Source: a virus
IMG/VR virus record: IMGVR_UViG_3300030382_002497
Coordinates: 1 to 20,736 of that record
Reading direction: 5' to 3' (one strand)
DNA length: 20,736 bases
The notes below the pieces were generated by a model that had not been told where the DNA came from, made no database searches, and saw only the letters and a list, made by a program, of their open reading frames with translations. Position numbers and translations under genes: made by a program. This document shows, piece after piece, positions 4,933-11,340 of this stretch (position 1 is the first letter of the stretch; every line of letters starts with the position of its first letter).

Positions 4933-5729
4933 AATTTGGATATTACGGTTATATCCCAGCATTGGTAAGACATAATAAAGAGCTTACACCTATGGCAAAG
5001 TTGGTGTATGCAGAGATCACAGCGAACATGGAAGAACAAGGTTACTGCAAAAAAAACAATGCCTACTTTGCCCGTATTTTAAATTCATCAAAAACTACTG
5101 TAACCGCTTGCATTACCAAGTTGCGGGAAAAAGGAATGATTGATGTAATCATTGAAAATGAAAAAGAAACTAAAAAATTTATGAACCGTTATATTACCAT
5201 CACCCCACCTTGTTTTCTGGGTGGGGTAGCTAATCAAAGCGGATTGTACCATACCAGATTATCGGGTGGGGTAGAATTGGATGTAGACGACAAAATTACC
5301 AAAAATGGCTCTAGGTATGCCGAAAATCCGGGTTCATTATTATTACATAATAATGTTACTTATATATATTCTTATAAGAATGGTGCTATCAAATTGGACA
5401 TGAGTATAAATAAACAACAATTGGCATATTTAAAAAATATAGTTATGAAATTCTATTCCGAAAAACGAAAAGCATTCCCAGAAACCATAGGCATTGATTG
5501 GGAAAAGGACGGGGATTTGGTTAACGGCTCTATAAATACTCTGTACGAATTAATCACTAGGGATAAGTGGGATGAATCAGATGTCAAAAATGTTATCCAT
5601 TGGTCTTTATTCCATCCATTTTGGATGCAGAATTTATTCAGCCTGAGAACCTTGCGTAGTAAATCTAATAACGGGAATAGTAAGTTTACCAATTTATTTA
5701 ACCAATGGAACAAAGATAGGGGTAACTAA
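4929..5729 (+). CDS. Phage replication initiator (replisome organiser), 266 aa
   Basis: The N-terminal 80 residues form a winged-helix domain. PMAKLVYAEITANM is followed by the recognition region NAYFARILNSSKTTVTACI and wing KLREKGMIDV (about residues 43-73), as in phage replication initiators of the HTH_36 type. Residues 92-150 are a low-complexity linker. The C-terminal part ends with IHWSLFHPFWMQNLFSLRTLR (224-244) and FTNLFNQWNK, matching the FW-then-LR signature at the C-terminus of phage replisome organisers, which load the helicase. The linker-coding DNA holds repeated GGTGGGGT boxes and an AT-rich palindrome, as lambda O carries its origin. The stop overlaps the primase-helicase start (TAATG). 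Confidence 0.78.
   Translation: MKFGYYGYIPALVRHNKELTPMAKLVYAEITANMEEQGYCKKNNAYFARILNSSKTTVTACITKLREKGMIDVIIENEKETKKFMNRYITITPPCFLGGVANQSGLYHTRLSGGVELDVDDKITKNGSRYAENPGSLLLHNNVTYIYSYKNGAIKLDMSINKQQLAYLKNIVMKFYSEKRKAFPETIGIDWEKDGDLVNGSINTLYELITRDKWDESDVKNVIHWSLFHPFWMQNLFSLRTLRSKSNNGNSKFTNLFNQWNKDRGN
5201..5390 (+). other. Candidate replication origin inside the initiator gene
   Basis: GGGTGGGGTAG occurs exactly twice (5219-5229 and 5264-5274), and an inverted ACCCCACC lies at 5202-5209. That gives three GGTGGGGT boxes in a gene that is otherwise AT-rich. The first two form an 8-bp inverted repeat with a 10-nt gap. About 60 bases further on is a perfect palindrome with 9-bp arms CATTATTAT / ATAATAATG (5335-5355), then a run of TATATATATT (about 5361-5371). 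Iterons beside an easily melted segment within the initiator gene are the architecture of lambdoid origins. Function here is inferred. Confidence 0.5.
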
Positions 5730-7402
5730 TGACATTTGAAGAGCATGGAATATTTCTCAGGGATTCTTCAGGGCAATCAAAGGTGCAATGTCCTAAATGT
5801 TCCCATAGGAGAACTAAAACATCTGATCCTTGCCTATCAGTAAATATTGATGAGGGTGTGTGGCATTGTCATCATTGCGGATGGAAAGGATCATTGAAGA
5901 AAAAATTTAAGCCCTTAACAATTTCCGAAACAGAAAAACCTATTTTCAAGCATAAGACGGAACTTCCAAAGAAAATCTATAAGTGGTTTGAAGATCGTGG
6001 CATTTGTAAAACCGTTGTTGATGCAGAAAAGATTGGATACAGTAATCGATGGATACAATTCCCGTTCTATAAGGATGGTGAAGTTGTTAATATCAAATCC
6101 AGAACTGCTGATAAAAAATTCCGTCAATCCAAAAATGCTGAAAAATGTTTCTATAGATTTGACTACATGAAAGGAATGGAGACAATTATAATTACAGAAG
6201 GAGAAATGGATGCCTTGTCACTTGTACAAGTTGGCTTTACCAATGTTATATCGGTTCCAGACGGGGCAACAGCACCAAACTCAAATCCTAGTGATAGAAA
6301 ATTTAGTTACTTGCTCTCAGCGGAAGAGCATTTAATGAACGCTAAGACTGTTATATTATGTACAGATAGTGATGGTGCTGGCAATCATCTTAGGGATGAA
6401 TTATCCAGACGTATAGGTAGGGAAAAATGTTTTAGGGTCAACTACCCAGATGATTGTAAGGATATGAATGATGTGCTGATTAAGTACGGTGAAGATAAGG
6501 TTACAGATATCGTTAGCAATGCCTATCCCTACCCCATAGATGGCGTTGTAATGGTTCAGGACGTAGAAGATGATGCAATAGATTTATTATTAAGACCCGA
6601 ACAAATGGGGTTATCAACTGGATGGTCAGGTCTTGATGGGGTCTACAGGGTAAGTAAATCCGAAGTTACAGTTGTAACTGGCATCCCCAATATGGGAAAA
6701 TCAGAATGGGTTGATGCGTTAATGATCAATATGGTTCAGGATTATTCTTGGAACTTTGGTATATTCTCTGCTGAAAATTTTCCCGTAAAACACCACCTGT
6801 TAAAATTGGTAGGTAAATTTACTGGGAAACCTTTTTGGGGTGAAGAACGGATGGGGGAAAATACAGCCAGAACTGCAATGCAGTTATTGAATGACCACAT
6901 CAAATTTATAGGGACTCAGGAAGATACAGTAACCGTAGAATCTATATTGGAGCAATCTAGGTTACTTAATTATAGATACGGATTAAATGGATTAATAATT
7001 GATCCTTGGAATACAGTTGAACATAAATTCAGGGATGGGGAAAATGAGACTAATTATGTCTCTAGAATTCTAGCTAAATTAAATACGTTTGCTAAGGTAA
7101 ATGAAATGCACATATGGGTAGTAGCACACCCACGAAAGATGGAAAATGGCGTTGATAGAAAACCGCTTGTACCAACACCTTATGATATATCCGGGTCAGC
7201 AAACTGGTTTAATAAGTGTGATAATGCGATCACTATACATCGGCATAGAAACGAAGAGCAAGATTATGTTGGCGTTCATGTTAATAAGATCAGATTCCAG
7301 CATAAGAACGGTAAACCGGGGACTGCCAAATTAAGGTACAACCTAAAAAACGGGAAATACAATGAATACATCGAGGAATTTAAAGAAAATCTATTTAGAT
7401 AG
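5729..7402 (+). CDS. Primase-helicase fusion (T7 gp4 / Twinkle type), 557 aa
   Basis: Three domains are visible in order. An N-terminal zinc ribbon (C21, C24, C47, C50) recognises template in primases. A TOPRIM domain has TEGEMDAL (156-163) with catalytic E157, and the metal-binding DSDGAG (213-218). A RecA-like hexameric helicase follows, with STGWSGLDGVY (296-306), Walker A GIPNMGKS (318-325), SAEN with the likely catalytic glutamate E349, Walker B LIIDPWN (422-428), then VVAHPRKM and DISGSANWFNKCDNAI. It would unwind the fork and prime lagging-strand synthesis. Length is normal for the family. ATG 5729 overlaps the initiator stop, with GGGG upstream. No DNA polymerase gene lies in this window. 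Confidence 0.92.
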   Translation: MTFEEHGIFLRDSSGQSKVQCPKCSHRRTKTSDPCLSVNIDEGVWHCHHCGWKGSLKKKFKPLTISETEKPIFKHKTELPKKIYKWFEDRGICKTVVDAEKIGYSNRWIQFPFYKDGEVVNIKSRTADKKFRQSKNAEKCFYRFDYMKGMETIIITEGEMDALSLVQVGFTNVISVPDGATAPNSNPSDRKFSYLLSAEEHLMNAKTVILCTDSDGAGNHLRDELSRRIGREKCFRVNYPDDCKDMNDVLIKYGEDKVTDIVSNAYPYPIDGVVMVQDVEDDAIDLLLRPEQMGLSTGWSGLDGVYRVSKSEVTVVTGIPNMGKSEWVDALMINMVQDYSWNFGIFSAENFPVKHHLLKLVGKFTGKPFWGEERMGENTARTAMQLLNDHIKFIGTQEDTVTVESILEQSRLLNYRYGLNGLIIDPWNTVEHKFRDGENETNYVSRILAKLNTFAKVNEMHIWVVAHPRKMENGVDRKPLVPTPYDISGSANWFNKCDNAITIHRHRNEEQDYVGVHVNKIRFQHKNGKPGTAKLRYNLKNGKYNEYIEEFKENLFR

Positions 7403-7577
7403 AGTAAATGCGATGCCATCCGTTTCAGATCAAAGTATGGATCGGCATATCAGAAAAATGCGTACCAGATTATGGGAAGAGTTTGACGATATATGGTTAC
7501 GGTACGAGAAAGGTAAGGCATCATTTGAACTATGGGAGAAATCCCTTGACAGATGGTTAAAAGCGGAGTTATTATGA
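7362..7577 (+). CDS. Small hypothetical protein, 71 aa
   Basis: ATG 7362 lies 41 bases inside the end of the primase-helicase gene, with CGGGAA upstream. ATG 7413, in the same frame and just past that gene, is an alternative start that would give 54 residues. The conserved-looking part is a helical, tryptophan-rich segment, MRTRLWEEFDDIWLRYEKG followed by FELWEKSLDRWLKAELL. No known domain is recognised. The TGA overlaps the metallophosphoesterase start (ATGA at 7574), so it belongs to the replication operon. Confidence 0.58.
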   Translation: MNTSRNLKKIYLDRVNAMPSVSDQSMDRHIRKMRTRLWEEFDDIWLRYEKGKASFELWEKSLDRWLKAELL

Positions 7578-8338
7578 AAGTAAAAAGATATGTAGTCACA
7601 CCAGACAAGCATTTCCCAATAGCGGATATGAAAGCTATTAGTGTTGTCTGTCAGGCTATAGAAATTATAAAGCCAGATGGTTACATCACATTAGGTGACG
7701 ATTTTGAAGGCTCTTCAGTATCGCACTGGCAGTGGAAGAAAAAGAAACGACCACCGCTAGAATACCAGTTGCCGATGGTTTATAAGGAGATTGAGGAGGC
7801 AAATGCTGGGATGGATATAATCGATGAATCGATAGATAAGGCTGGGGTAAAAGAGAAACACTTCATCGAGGGAAACCATGAAGAGTGGCTGAATAGCTTT
7901 GTAGCAGAGAACCCATTTTTAGCGGATAAACTAGCAGTACACAAAGCATTTTCCCTGAAAGATCGGGGTTATAAATACCATAAGTTCGGTAAGATGCTTA
8001 AAATAGGTAAGCTAAACTTCTACCACGGTCATCATTTTGCAGGTATAAATCACACCAGAAATCATCTTTTACGTCTAGGTGGGAATATCATGTATGGACA
8101 CCATCACGACATCCAGCAATCATCCGTAACTCACATTGATGGGGTTAAATCTGCATGGTCAATAGGATGCTTAAAGGACATGAGTGCGGATGCGAATGAA
8201 TGGCTTGGGAACAGGCAACACAACTGGCAACACGCTTTTGCTATAGTAGATTTCTACTCTACTGGATTTTTTACGGTTCATGTGGTGCAGATTATAAATG
8301 GAAGGACTTCATTATGGGGAGAATTAATTACAGGCTAG
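7574..8338 (+). CDS. Calcineurin-like metallophosphoesterase, 254 aa
   Basis: The protein carries the ordered metal-binding motifs of the calcineurin-like phosphoesterase superfamily: DKH (D11, H13), LGDDFEG (D42, D43), EGNHEEW (N101, H102), HGHH (H151-H154) and YGHHHD (H176-H178). Such enzymes use two metal ions to cleave phosphodiesters or phosphomonoesters. In phage genomes they often sit among replication genes, and the substrate is usually unknown. ATG 7574 is chosen because it overlaps the upstream stop and has GGAG six bases upstream. A reading from 7553 would add seven residues without a ribosome binding site. The promoter at 8341 begins right after its TAG. Confidence 0.88.
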   Translation: MKVKRYVVTPDKHFPIADMKAISVVCQAIEIIKPDGYITLGDDFEGSSVSHWQWKKKKRPPLEYQLPMVYKEIEEANAGMDIIDESIDKAGVKEKHFIEGNHEEWLNSFVAENPFLADKLAVHKAFSLKDRGYKYHKFGKMLKIGKLNFYHGHHFAGINHTRNHLLRLGGNIMYGHHHDIQQSSVTHIDGVKSAWSIGCLKDMSADANEWLGNRQHNWQHAFAIVDFYSTGFFTVHVVQIINGRTSLWGELITG

Positions 8339-8340
8339 TA

Positions 8341-8370
8341 TTGACTTGTATGATAATTAATACTTAAATT
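8341..8370 (+). promoter_or_regulatory. Promoter for a leaderless mRNA
   Basis: TTGACT (8341-8346) and TAAATT (8365-8370) are separated by 18 bases. They directly follow the TAG of the phosphoesterase gene. The ATG of the next gene (8376) is only five bases past the -10 hexamer, so transcription would start at or beside the start codon. No ribosome binding site precedes that ATG. The same arrangement, with the same GCT before the ATG, recurs at 9739-9767. An AGTATT/AATACT inverted pair (8337-8342 and 8359-8364) overlaps the -35 and spacer. Confidence 0.6.
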
Positions 8371-8375
8371 AAGCT

Positions 8376-8576
8376 ATGAAATTCATAATAGAAACAAAAG
8401 ACAAAAAGTTTATAAAAGCACTTTCGGAAACTATATCTAGAAAAGGTTACACAATCTATGAAAAACTAGGTGGATATGGGGTCTATGATCTTGAACAAAA
8501 GGATCAGAATTTTCTAAAGAATATGGTAGCCCAGTTGTGCAACCATTACAATGTAAATTACAGGGTTAAATGTTAA
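8376..8576 (+). CDS. Small basic hypothetical protein, probably from a leaderless mRNA, 66 aa
   Basis: ATG 8376 has no Shine-Dalgarno sequence but lies five bases after a -10-like TAAATT, so a leaderless transcript is likely. The 66-residue product is basic with a predicted alpha/beta pattern: MKFIIETKDKKFIKALSETI, then GYTIYEKLGGYGVYDLEQ, then FLKNMVAQLCNHYNVNYRV. No domain is recognised. Its stop TAA (8574-8576) falls inside palindrome copy 4. A separate promoter in the middle of the replication module suggests different timing from its neighbours. Confidence 0.62.
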   Translation: MKFIIETKDKKFIKALSETISRKGYTIYEKLGGYGVYDLEQKDQNFLKNMVAQLCNHYNVNYRVKC

Positions 8577-8585
8577 ACTTTAACA
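8571..8585. promoter_or_regulatory. Palindrome copy 4, TGTTAAA-C-TTTAACA, over a stop codon
   Basis: A perfect 15-bp palindrome with central C containing the TAA (8574-8576) of the preceding gene, 14 bases before the ATG at 8600. It has the same core as copies 1, 3 and 5. Confidence 0.6.
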
Positions 8586-8599
8586 AATTGGGAGTTTAT

Positions 8600-8902
8600 A
8601 TGGCAACAGAAAACTGGAAATATAGAGAAATGGATAAGAATGCCCTTAATGAAAAAGATTATTACTGGGCAAGTATTGCATGGGATGGATATAGCGAAGA
8701 AACAGAGGGTGAGCAAACAATAATGAGATATAAGATTGAATATTTATTCGAGGATGTTGCTTACTATTTAGATAAATTTAAAGGAAGAGATGCTTATTTG
8801 GCTTGTGCATCACATGAATTTAATGGCGAAGAAAAGGATATAACATCATTGGTTTTGAACGCAATTTCAACAAAAAAAGAAAAGGATAAACATGGAAAAT
8901 AA
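8600..8902 (+). CDS. Hypothetical protein, 100 aa
   Basis: ATG 8600 is chosen because GGGAG (8589-8593) lies just upstream. An in-frame ATG at 8570 would start inside the palindrome and the previous gene and has no binding site. The acidic product contains DYYWASIAWDGYSEETEG, MRYKIEYLFEDVAYYLDKFKG and a lysine-rich tail KKEKDKHGK. It is soluble, with no recognised domain. It overlaps the start of the SSB-like gene by 11 bases, and may act with it, but this rests only on position. Confidence 0.62.
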   Translation: MATENWKYREMDKNALNEKDYYWASIAWDGYSEETEGEQTIMRYKIEYLFEDVAYYLDKFKGRDAYLACASHEFNGEEKDITSLVLNAISTKKEKDKHGK

Positions 8903-9386
8903 AGACAATCTAAAGATAGCAGTAAATACTGATAACATTGTCGAGTTTATGTACGATACACCCAAGCAAGGCACAAACAATTATGGTGCTTGGTTCTTGT
9001 ATGGTCTAAGACAAGGCGATAAGGAGGTCGGTTTATTTGCTACTGAAACTCTCCATAAAAAATTGCAATTCTACGGGATTGGAGATAAGGTTAATATCCG
9101 AAAAGAAGAGATTGACAATGGCAGAGTAGCGTGGAATGTGATACCACAAGAAGGTACTACCGCAAAATATAATGGCAGTCCGAATCTTGCACCTCCTAAA
9201 TTGGACAATAGGACACACGACATACATAAACAGGTTTGCCTGAAGTTAGCCGTAGACAACATGGAAAAAAGCGGTAAGTGTTACACGAGTGGTGAACTGG
9301 TGGTGATAGAAGCTAATATGTATGCCCTGCTCGATGTTCTAGAAGGCTCTGCTGGTAGTCAAGAAAAAGAAGAAGTACCGTTCTAA
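8892..9386 (+). CDS. ssb: Probable single-stranded DNA-binding protein, 164 aa
   Basis: The C-terminus is QEKEEVPF. This is the short acidic tail ending in Pro-Phe that bacterial and phage SSB proteins use to recruit replication partners, preceded by a low-complexity linker. The N-terminal part has the beta-rich pattern expected of an OB fold (NYGAWFLYGLRQGDKEVGLFA, then YGIGDKVNIRKEEI, then GRVAWNVIPQ). The length of 164 residues fits the family. The gene sits between replication genes, with AAAAGGA just before ATG 8892. Assignment rests on tail, size and context rather than a recognised OB sequence signature. Confidence 0.6.
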   Translation: MENKDNLKIAVNTDNIVEFMYDTPKQGTNNYGAWFLYGLRQGDKEVGLFATETLHKKLQFYGIGDKVNIRKEEIDNGRVAWNVIPQEGTTAKYNGSPNLAPPKLDNRTHDIHKQVCLKLAVDNMEKSGKCYTSGELVVIEANMYALLDVLEGSAGSQEKEEVPF

Positions 9387-9731
9387 ATGAAGAAATCATT
9401 ATCTAAGAAACTGGACAACGCTTGGTCTGCAAAAGTCAGGGAATATGGAATGTGCGAATATTGCCACAAAACGAAAAGGCTGAATTCCCATCATTTCTTT
9501 TCCAGATCATGTTTATCGGTACGCTGGGACTTGGATAATGGATTTTGCCTTTGTGTTGGATGCCATGTTTTCTCATCGAAATTCTCTGCACATAAAACTC
9601 CAGCAGAATTTTGTGAATGGGCTATTGAAAAGCGTGGCATCCAATGGTATGAGGCTCTAAGAGAGCGTAAAAATAACATTGTGAAATGGAAAGACGATGA
9701 CTACAATTTCATTAAGTGTTATTTAAATTAA
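9387..9731 (+). CDS. HNH/NinG-like zinc-binding nuclease or recombination protein, 114 aa
   Basis: The motif order is CEYC (23-26), LNSHHFF (32-38), SVRWDLDNGFCLC (44-56) and CVGCHVF (56-62). This is the CxxC, HH, N, CxxCH arrangement of HNH-type treble-clef nucleases and of the lambda NinG (Rap) group, followed by the helical segment AEFCEWAIEKRGIQWYEAL. Such proteins cut or resolve branched DNA during phage recombination. The start codon follows the SSB-like stop with no gap. Together with the NinB-like gene at 10923 it gives the module a nin-region flavour. Whether it is catalytically active cannot be judged from sequence alone. Confidence 0.7.
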   Translation: MKKSLSKKLDNAWSAKVREYGMCEYCHKTKRLNSHHFFSRSCLSVRWDLDNGFCLCVGCHVFSSKFSAHKTPAEFCEWAIEKRGIQWYEALRERKNNIVKWKDDDYNFIKCYLN

Positions 9732-9738
9732 CATACAC

Positions 9739-9767
9739 TTGACTTAACGAAAAATTATTGGTAAATT
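9739..9767 (+). promoter_or_regulatory. Second promoter for a leaderless mRNA
   Basis: TTGACT (9739-9744), a 17-bp spacer and TAAATT (9762-9767) are followed by five bases (TAGCT) and ATG 9773. Hexamers, downstream pentamer length and the GCTATG junction match the promoter at 8341-8370. It begins seven bases after the stop of the HNH-like gene. A weak AAGTGT/ACACTT inverted pair (9715-9720 and 9735-9740) overlaps its upstream edge. Confidence 0.62.
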
Positions 9768-9772
9768 TAGCT

Positions 9773-10075
9773 ATGGATAAAAAAGAACAAAATATACTCG
9801 AATCTCTAGAGAAACTTCAGAATAAACTAACAAATATCTGGAATCATACAGAACTAGAGATGGACGATTTTTCCACTACTGGTCTTAAAAAAGAATTAAA
9901 CAAAATTAGCAATATTGTGAATGATCTAGTTGGGGATTCTGAAAATATTATAATGAAAATGAATATGAATTTCCAAGAGAAGAATCATAAATCATATTGC
10001 TCTCATTGTCAAAGCGATAAAGTTTTTGTGTGTGAGCCTTGCTTGGAAAAAATGGCTGAACACTACGGGGAGTAG
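9773..10075 (+). CDS. Hypothetical helical protein with C-terminal zinc-binding pair, 100 aa
   Basis: The start is placed at ATG 9773 because it sits five bases after a -10 element and continues MDKKEQNILESLEKLQNKL. The in-frame TTG at 9758 would lie inside the promoter spacer. No ribosome binding site is visible, consistent with a leaderless message. The first 70 residues are strongly helical and possibly coiled-coil, and the C-terminus has CSHC and CEPC (around residues 76-92), a likely zinc site, ending EKMAEHYGE. No family is recognised. It may be a small scaffold or regulator expressed separately from its neighbours. Confidence 0.62.
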   Translation: MDKKEQNILESLEKLQNKLTNIWNHTELEMDDFSTTGLKKELNKISNIVNDLVGDSENIIMKMNMNFQEKNHKSYCSHCQSDKVFVCEPCLEKMAEHYGE

Positions 10076-10088
10076 GAGATTTTATAAT

Positions 10089-10211
10089 TTGGGGATATCG
10101 TTGATTGAATCATTTTTTAAACATATTTGGTATGTTTGGAGGATGTTTAGGTTGACAAATGAATGGCTGATATCCCCGAAGACTTTAAAAAAGGAGAAAG
10201 TAAATGGATAG
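10089..10211 (+). CDS. Possible small gene with TTG start, 40 aa
   Basis: This is a weak call. TTG 10089 lies ten bases after AGGAG (10074-10078), and the reading frame runs to TAG 10209-10211, overlapping the next ATG (10204) by eight bases. The product would be ISLIESFFKHIWYVWRMFRL followed by a basic tail, an amphipathic, aromatic peptide. The gap of 128 bases between confident genes in such a compact genome makes a gene here likely. The same stretch carries a 9-bp inverted repeat (10091-10099 and 10169-10177), so it could instead be regulatory. Confidence 0.35.
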   Translation: MGISLIESFFKHIWYVWRMFRLTNEWLISPKTLKKEKVNG

Positions 10212-10413
10212 TCTATGGTACTACACACTAGAGTTGTTTGTGAGTCCTGAAAACAATGCTTGGATACTAAATGTTATGATCACTTGCGTAGCATTTATAG
10301 TTTTCATGTTTAGCAATATGCAGATTAGAAATTCTATATGGAGAATGGAAAGCGGTGAAGGTGCTGATTATAAAGTTTCAATCTGGTCTGATATAAAGCA
10401 ACTTTTCTATTAA
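10204..10413 (+). CDS. Small single-span membrane protein, 69 aa
   Basis: AAGGAG (about 10191-10196) precedes ATG 10204. A hydrophobic segment covers roughly residues 19-38 (AWILNVMITCVAFIVFMF), flanked by an acidic N-terminal part (LELFVSPENN) and a basic-then-mixed C-terminal part (RNSIWRMESGEGADYKV). The charge distribution favours the C-terminus in the cytoplasm. No family is recognised. Its TAA overlaps the next gene (TAATG at 10411-10415), which therefore needs no ribosome binding site of its own. Confidence 0.6.
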   Translation: MDSLWYYTLELFVSPENNAWILNVMITCVAFIVFMFSNMQIRNSIWRMESGEGADYKVSIWSDIKQLFY

Positions 10414-10727
10414 TGAAAGTAGATGATTTCAAGAAATGGGCAGAGTCCGTACAGAAAGAAGAAAATAGGATCATGCTCGTTAAAGGAAAAGAGTACACTG
10501 TTTCTGATGAAGATAAATTCAAGAACTTTAAGAGCATAGCTGAAAGGCTTGGCTTAACATCTGAATTAATTTGCCTTGTTTATCTATTGAAACATATGGA
10601 CTCTATTCGTAATTATGTGCTGACGGGGACTGAGGTATCTGAAGAACCTATTGTTACTAGGATACAGGATGCACGAAACTATTTATTACTGCTAGGTGGG
10701 ATCATTGAAGAAAGAAAAGGGTTTTGA
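10413..10727 (+). CDS. DUF1599-like protein (nucleotide modification associated domain 1 type), 104 aa
   Basis: The sequence follows the DUF1599 pattern from memory: NRIMLVKGKEYTVSDEDKFKNFKSIAERLGL, then LKHMDSIRNYV, then a variable loop with SEEP, then TRIQDARNYLLLLGGIIEER. The family is helical and has been linked by gene context to phage nucleotide and DNA base modification. A related MazG-like fold would suggest handling of nucleoside triphosphates. There is no Shine-Dalgarno sequence, and translation is probably coupled to the preceding membrane protein through TAATG. No other base-modification enzyme is visible here, so the role remains inferred from the family. Confidence 0.6.
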   Translation: MKVDDFKKWAESVQKEENRIMLVKGKEYTVSDEDKFKNFKSIAERLGLTSELICLVYLLKHMDSIRNYVLTGTEVSEEPIVTRIQDARNYLLLLGGIIEERKGF

Positions 10728-10953
10728 GGATAGCTCCATACAATGGGTTATTGATGCATTAGGAAATCGGTTAGTGGAAAAGAGGTCGAGGGAGAATCAC
10801 AAAATGGACGAAATAAGGGCTGACGTGATTCTCTCTTGGTGTCCAGTATGCTGTAGGAAATGGAATTTATTCGAGGGGAGATTATGGAGTTCCCCAGATA
10901 ACAAACTTTGGAAAGAAAAAATATGCCCAGATTGCGATTCCCTTGTTCAATAA
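10705..10953 (+). CDS. Small zinc-binding hypothetical protein, 82 aa
   Basis: The start is uncertain. TTG 10705 has GGTGG just upstream, GTG 10696 is another option, and both lie within the end of the previous gene. The distinctive region is the C-terminal half, SWCPVCCRKWNLFEG and KICPDCDSL, two cysteine pairs about 30 residues apart that fit a zinc ribbon. The N-terminal half is basic and probably helical. No family is recognised. The C-terminal coding sequence overlaps the NinB-like gene start by 31 bases. Confidence 0.58.
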   Translation: MKKEKGFEDSSIQWVIDALGNRLVEKRSRENHKMDEIRADVILSWCPVCCRKWNLFEGRLWSSPDNKLWKEKICPDCDSLVQ

Positions 10954-11279
10954 AAAACGGTAAAATGTTTATATTGGATAGGGAAGGTTTTAACAGGGCA
11001 ATATCCAATCTTGACGGTGATTACTATTTAGAGTTAAAAGAAACAAAAGTTAGATCGTCACAGCAAAATAATTACTACTGGAATATTGTAAGAATACTGG
11101 CAGATGAATTAGGTTATACAGAAAGAGAAATGCATGAAACAATAAAAAATCATTTCTCAATACAAAGTACAAAGACCTTATCTACAAAGGAATTTGGTGA
11201 TTTTATAGAAAAATTAATTAGGATGTGTGCTATAGAGTTAGATGTTGTTATTCCTGACCCCACTACTATATGCCAATAA
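10923..11279 (+). CDS. NinB-like recombination protein, 118 aa
   Basis: The central motif KVRSSQQNNYYWNIVRILAD (about residues 41-60), followed by GYTEREMHETIKNHF, is close to the R-S-Q-Q-N-Y-W signature and following EMHE helix of NinB-type phage proteins. In lambda, NinB (Orf) assists Red recombination by loading on SSB-coated DNA. The length of 118 residues is slightly below lambda NinB. ATG 10923 is preceded by GGAAAG; a later ATG at 10965 lacks a good site. This is the last gene of the plus-strand module, 13 bases before the terminator hairpin. Confidence 0.55.
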   Translation: MPRLRFPCSIKNGKMFILDREGFNRAISNLDGDYYLELKETKVRSSQQNNYYWNIVRILADELGYTEREMHETIKNHFSIQSTKTLSTKEFGDFIEKLIRMCAIELDVVIPDPTTICQ

Positions 11280-11291
11280 AATGTTTTACGC

Positions 11292-11320
11292 AAAAAAACC
11301 TTAGCCTAGTGGGGGTTTTT
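11292..11320. terminator. Bidirectional intrinsic terminator between convergent arms
   Basis: AAAAACC (11294-11300) pairs with GGTTTTT (11314-11320) around a 13-nt loop. On the plus strand the hairpin ends in five T; on the minus strand it ends in seven T (11292-11298). It lies directly after the NinB-like stop and 40 bases beyond the last minus-strand stop, exactly where both operons need to end. The stem is only two G-C pairs plus A-T pairs, so efficiency may be modest. Confidence 0.68.
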
Positions 11321-11340
11321 GAGCAAGAAAGCACGCTGGA

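Noticed and set aside
10152-10189. TTGACA before gene 10204
   Set aside because: The nearest -10-like TTTAAA is 26 bases away, and the region at optimal distance is GC-rich.
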